Positions 6,614-8,418 of a DNA stretch of 8,418 nt are shown here, one piece after another (positions within the stretch are counted from its first letter, which is position 1; every line of letters begins with the position of its first letter). Where the stretch lies: contig JAICJJ010000094.1 in NCBI GenBank assembly GCA_025928535.1, positions 1 to 8,418 of the forward strand, written 5' to 3'. Position numbers and translations under genes: made by a program. The notes below the pieces were generated by a model. The model did no database searches and was not told the DNA's origin. It saw nothing but the letters and a program-made list of their open reading frames with translations. This DNA comes from Thermomicrobiales bacterium (GTDB lineage Bacteria > Chloroflexota > Chloroflexia > Thermomicrobiales > UBA6265).

Positions 6614-6975
6614 CTGCTTGCCTCCTGAATCGAAGTGGGTCGATGCCGTGGTCGACAGCCGAAAGCGGGCGTTCCGCTGGCGAGCGACGCGGGCGACATC
6701 GGGGCGGGGTGCGCTTTTGATTTTACCGCGATTTTGCCGCAAATGCGCGCCTTTTCGCCGCGTGATCGTCGATTCGGTCGCAACTGTCGGTTCATATCCG
6801 GTTCATCGAGTCGCGGCGCGGCGTTTTGACACGAACCTGACACGTCGACGAATGCCGGCGCGACGCCGGCGCCATCTTCGCCGCCCGACAATGATCCCAT
6901 GCGTCGCGGGCCATGTCTGGTCAGCGTCAATCAGGCGCATGGCGCGAGATGGCGCGAGATCGAAGGCGGCATGAC
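6614..6975. promoter_or_regulatory. Divergent intergenic region with three 11-bp tandem repeat pairs
   Basis: No gene is seen in this 362-bp gap. It holds three pairs of direct repeats with an exact 11-bp offset: GATTTTACCGC/GATTTTGCCGC (6719-6740), CGGTTCAT twice (6788 and 6799), and TGACACG twice (6827 and 6838). An exact TTGACA is at 6826-6831, overlapping the last pair, without a good -10 downstream. On the minus strand TAAAAT (6725-6720) could be a -10 for the helical-repeat gene. A hairpin GCCGGCG/CGCCGGC is at 6854-6870 and a perfect 10-bp tandem duplication GGCGCGAGAT at 6941-6960. Repeats one helical turn apart are typical of OmpR/PhoB-type regulator sites; GTTCA units recall the Streptomyces PHO box. 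Confidence 0.45.
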
Positions 6976-7401
6976 ATGATTGGACATCTTTCGCCCGCCG
7001 AAATCGACGCGATGCTGCGGCGACATCGCATCGGCCGGATCGCCTGTTCGGCCAACGACCGGCCCTATGTCGTTCCGATCACCTATGTCTACGACGACGG
7101 TCATGTCTATGCCTACAGCATTCAGGGCCGCAAGATCGACATCATGCGCGAGCAAACCCTCGTCTGCTTCGAAATCGACGAAGTCGACAACGCATCGTCG
7201 TGGCGCAGCGTCGTGGCCGAAGCGGTCTACGAAGAATTGACCGATGACCCGGATCGCGCCGAAGCGTTGCGACAACTCGTCGGCCGCGAACATCCGGTCG
7301 CTCCCGCCGTCGGCTCAAATGGCGCCGCCCTGAAGAACGCGATCGTCTTTCGCCTCCGCCTCACAGAAGCGTCCGGACGTTTCGAGCGGCGCGACGCCTG
7401 A
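6976..7401 (+). CDS. Pyridoxamine 5'-phosphate oxidase-like split-barrel flavoprotein
   Basis: 141-aa cytoplasmic protein of the Pyridox_ox_2/NimA-like branch of the split beta-barrel flavin-binding superfamily. The order of motifs is typical: LSPAEIDAMLRRHRIGRIA (5-23), RPYVVPITYVYDDGHVYAY (29-47), GRKID (51-55) and VCFEID (63-68), then a helical section and a closing strand VFRLRLTEASGRFER. Members bind FMN or a related cofactor; some reduce nitroimidazoles and most have no known substrate. It is shorter than true PdxH and lacks its C-terminal part, so vitamin B6 synthesis should not be assumed even though a PLP enzyme is next. ATG at 6976 is chosen because GAAGG (6962-6966) lies 9 nt upstream and the family-like sequence begins there; an in-frame ATG at 6913 would add 21 unrelated residues. 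Confidence 0.85.
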   Translation: MIGHLSPAEIDAMLRRHRIGRIACSANDRPYVVPITYVYDDGHVYAYSIQGRKIDIMREQTLVCFEIDEVDNASSWRSVVAEAVYEELTDDPDRAEALRQLVGREHPVAPAVGSNGAALKNAIVFRLRLTEASGRFERRDA

Positions 7402-7444
7402 TTCGCCCGCGCCATCCGCCTTCCGCCGCCGGGTCCGTTTGCGC

Positions 7445-7545
7445 TAGCCTTGGCGCGCCGAAGCCGGCCGTCGGTCACTCCGACGTGGCGCGATGAAATT
7501 GGGGGACGGAGCCCCGATCACGCTCCGTCAGGACGAGGAAGCGGC
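7445..7545 (+). promoter_or_regulatory. Predicted promoter and structured leader of the PLP-enzyme gene
   Basis: TAGCCT (7445-7450) fits a TAnnnT -10 with TGC just upstream; the -35 (TTCCGC, 7422-7427, 17-nt spacing) is poor. The leader that would follow holds a hairpin CGTCGG/CCGACG (7469-7485) and a hairpin GACGGAG/CTCCGTC (7505-7529). GGGG at 7501-7504 can pair with CCCC 7512-7515 in the loop of the second hairpin, giving an alternative or pseudoknot fold. The ribosome binding site GAGGAA is at 7535-7540. No known riboswitch class is recognised. Confidence 0.35.
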
Positions 7546-8418
7546 ATGCGTGAATCCGGGTTGTCGACGCGTTGCGTGCACGCGGGCGAAGCGCCCGATC
7601 CGTCGACCGGCGCGCACGGCGTGCCGCTCTACGCCAACGTCACCTACGCGTTCCGCTCGTATGAACAACTGGACGCGATGCGCGCCGGCCACGCGCCCCA
7701 TTTCACCTATGCGCCTCGCGGCAATCCGACGGTGCGGTCGCTCGAATTGAAACTGGCCGATCTGGAAGGCGGCGAAGCCAGCCTCGCCGCCGATTCCGGC
7801 ATGGCGGCGATCGCGGCCACGTTGTTCACCCTGTGCGCCGACGGCGGCCACATCGTCGCCGCCTGCGAACTGTACGAGTTGACGCGCTCGTTCATGGAAT
7901 CCGACCTCGCGGCATCCGGCGGCGCGGTCACGTTCGTCGACATCGGCGACCTCGCCGCCGTCGAACGCGCCATCACGCCCGCGACGCGGGCCACCTATGC
8001 CGAGCCGTTTTCGAACCCGACGCTGCGCGTCGCCGACGTGCCGGCGCTCGCCGCCCTCGCGCGAGCGCATCACATCACGCTCATCGTCGACAACACCTTT
8101 CTCTCGCCCGCCCTCTTGCGCCCCCTCGCGCTCGGCGCCGATCTCGTGCTCCACAGCGCGACCAAATACATTTCCGGGCACGGGCAGGTGCAAGGCGGCG
8201 TCATCAGCGGGCGCCGCGACATGATCGGGCGGATTCAGGATCGGCTGGTCCGCCTCGGCGGCGCGATGTCGCCGTTTTCCGCCTGGGCCTTGCTCGCCGG
8301 CGTCAAGACGTTAGCCCTGCGCATCGATCGCCACAGCGGCAACGCGGCCGCCATCGCCCGGCTGCTGGCAAGCCATCCGGCCGTCGAAACCGTCAACTAC
8401 CCCGGCTTGCCGAGCCAT
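7546..8418 (+). CDS. Cys/Met metabolism PLP-dependent enzyme (partial, runs off the window)
   Basis: First 291 residues of a fold-type-I PLP enzyme of the Cys/Met metabolism family (cystathionine gamma-synthase, cystathionine lyase, methionine gamma-lyase, O-acetylhomoserine sulfhydrylase); members are usually about 380-430 aa, so roughly a quarter is missing. Visible are SGMAAI (84-89), Y110, D182 in VDNTF (pairs with the pyridine nitrogen), and HSATKYISGH (203-212) with K207 as the PLP lysine. Three places differ from common family motifs: YAPRGNPT (55-62) where YxRxxNPT is usual, LYELT (109-113) for LYGGT, and GHGQVQGG (211-218) for GHxDxxGG. The specific reaction therefore cannot be named. 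ATG at 7546 has GAGGAA 5 nt upstream, and family-like sequence (STRCVHAGE) begins at residue 7. It is probably transcribed alone, 144 nt after the flavoprotein gene. Confidence 0.88.
   Translation, partial: MRESGLSTRCVHAGEAPDPSTGAHGVPLYANVTYAFRSYEQLDAMRAGHAPHFTYAPRGNPTVRSLELKLADLEGGEASLAADSGMAAIAATLFTLCADGGHIVAACELYELTRSFMESDLAASGGAVTFVDIGDLAAVERAITPATRATYAEPFSNPTLRVADVPALAALARAHHITLIVDNTFLSPALLRPLALGADLVLHSATKYISGHGQVQGGVISGRRDMIGRIQDRLVRLGGAMSPFSAWALLAGVKTLALRIDRHSGNAAAIARLLASHPAVETVNYPGLPSH

Noticed and set aside
7480..7545. SAM-I (S-box) riboswitch
   Set aside because: Only a short GATGAAA-like match is present; the GGCAACC core and the kink-turn were not found.
7528..8193. Minus-strand open frame of 221 codons
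   Set aside because: It is opposite the PLP enzyme, which runs off the window.

Overview
This GC-rich window (roughly two-thirds G+C) holds eight protein-coding genes and no rRNA, tRNA or CRISPR array. The gene content and style suggest a bacterium of the Chloroflexota, possibly near the Thermomicrobia. The hints are a SepIVA/DivIVA-like coiled-coil protein, an ArsN1-type acetyltransferase, GC-rich dispersed hairpin repeats and -10 elements of the TAnnnT kind. This placement is inference only; no marker gene is present to prove it.

Left part (1-2114): a SepIVA/DivIVA-like coiled-coil gene overlaps an MFS_3-type exporter gene by 4 bp, so they are a translationally coupled pair. Downstream lies a 196-bp element made of two hairpin-bearing arms in inverted orientation around an AT-rich core. 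It separates this pair from the convergent gene on the other side.

Middle part (2115-4500): two minus-strand genes. One encodes a fusion of an ArsR-type winged-helix domain with an ArsN1/phosphinothricin-type GNAT acetyltransferase. The other encodes an exported two-domain multicopper oxidase. Between them is a stretch of long G/C homopolymers, followed by a good promoter for the fusion gene. The oxidase is divergent from the next gene, and two palindromes sit in the shared upstream region.

Right part (4501-8418): a plus-strand gene for a secreted or anchored bactofilin-like domain joined to a membrane domain converges on a minus-strand HdeD-family membrane protein, with a 17-bp intrinsic terminator between them. 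Further on, a minus-strand gene encodes a small charged helical protein built from four 20-residue repeats. It diverges from a pyridoxamine-oxidase-like flavoprotein gene. The shared 362-bp region holds three separate pairs of 11-bp tandem repeats, of the spacing used by OmpR/PhoB-type regulators. The window ends inside a Cys/Met-metabolism PLP enzyme gene with a structured leader.

No single pathway unites the genes. Several (oxidase, HdeD protein, helical-repeat protein, exporter, ArsR-acetyltransferase) fit envelope or chemical-stress roles. The least explained items are the one-polypeptide ArsR-acetyltransferase, the helical-repeat protein with its repeat-rich promoter region, and the divergent active-site motifs of the PLP enzyme.
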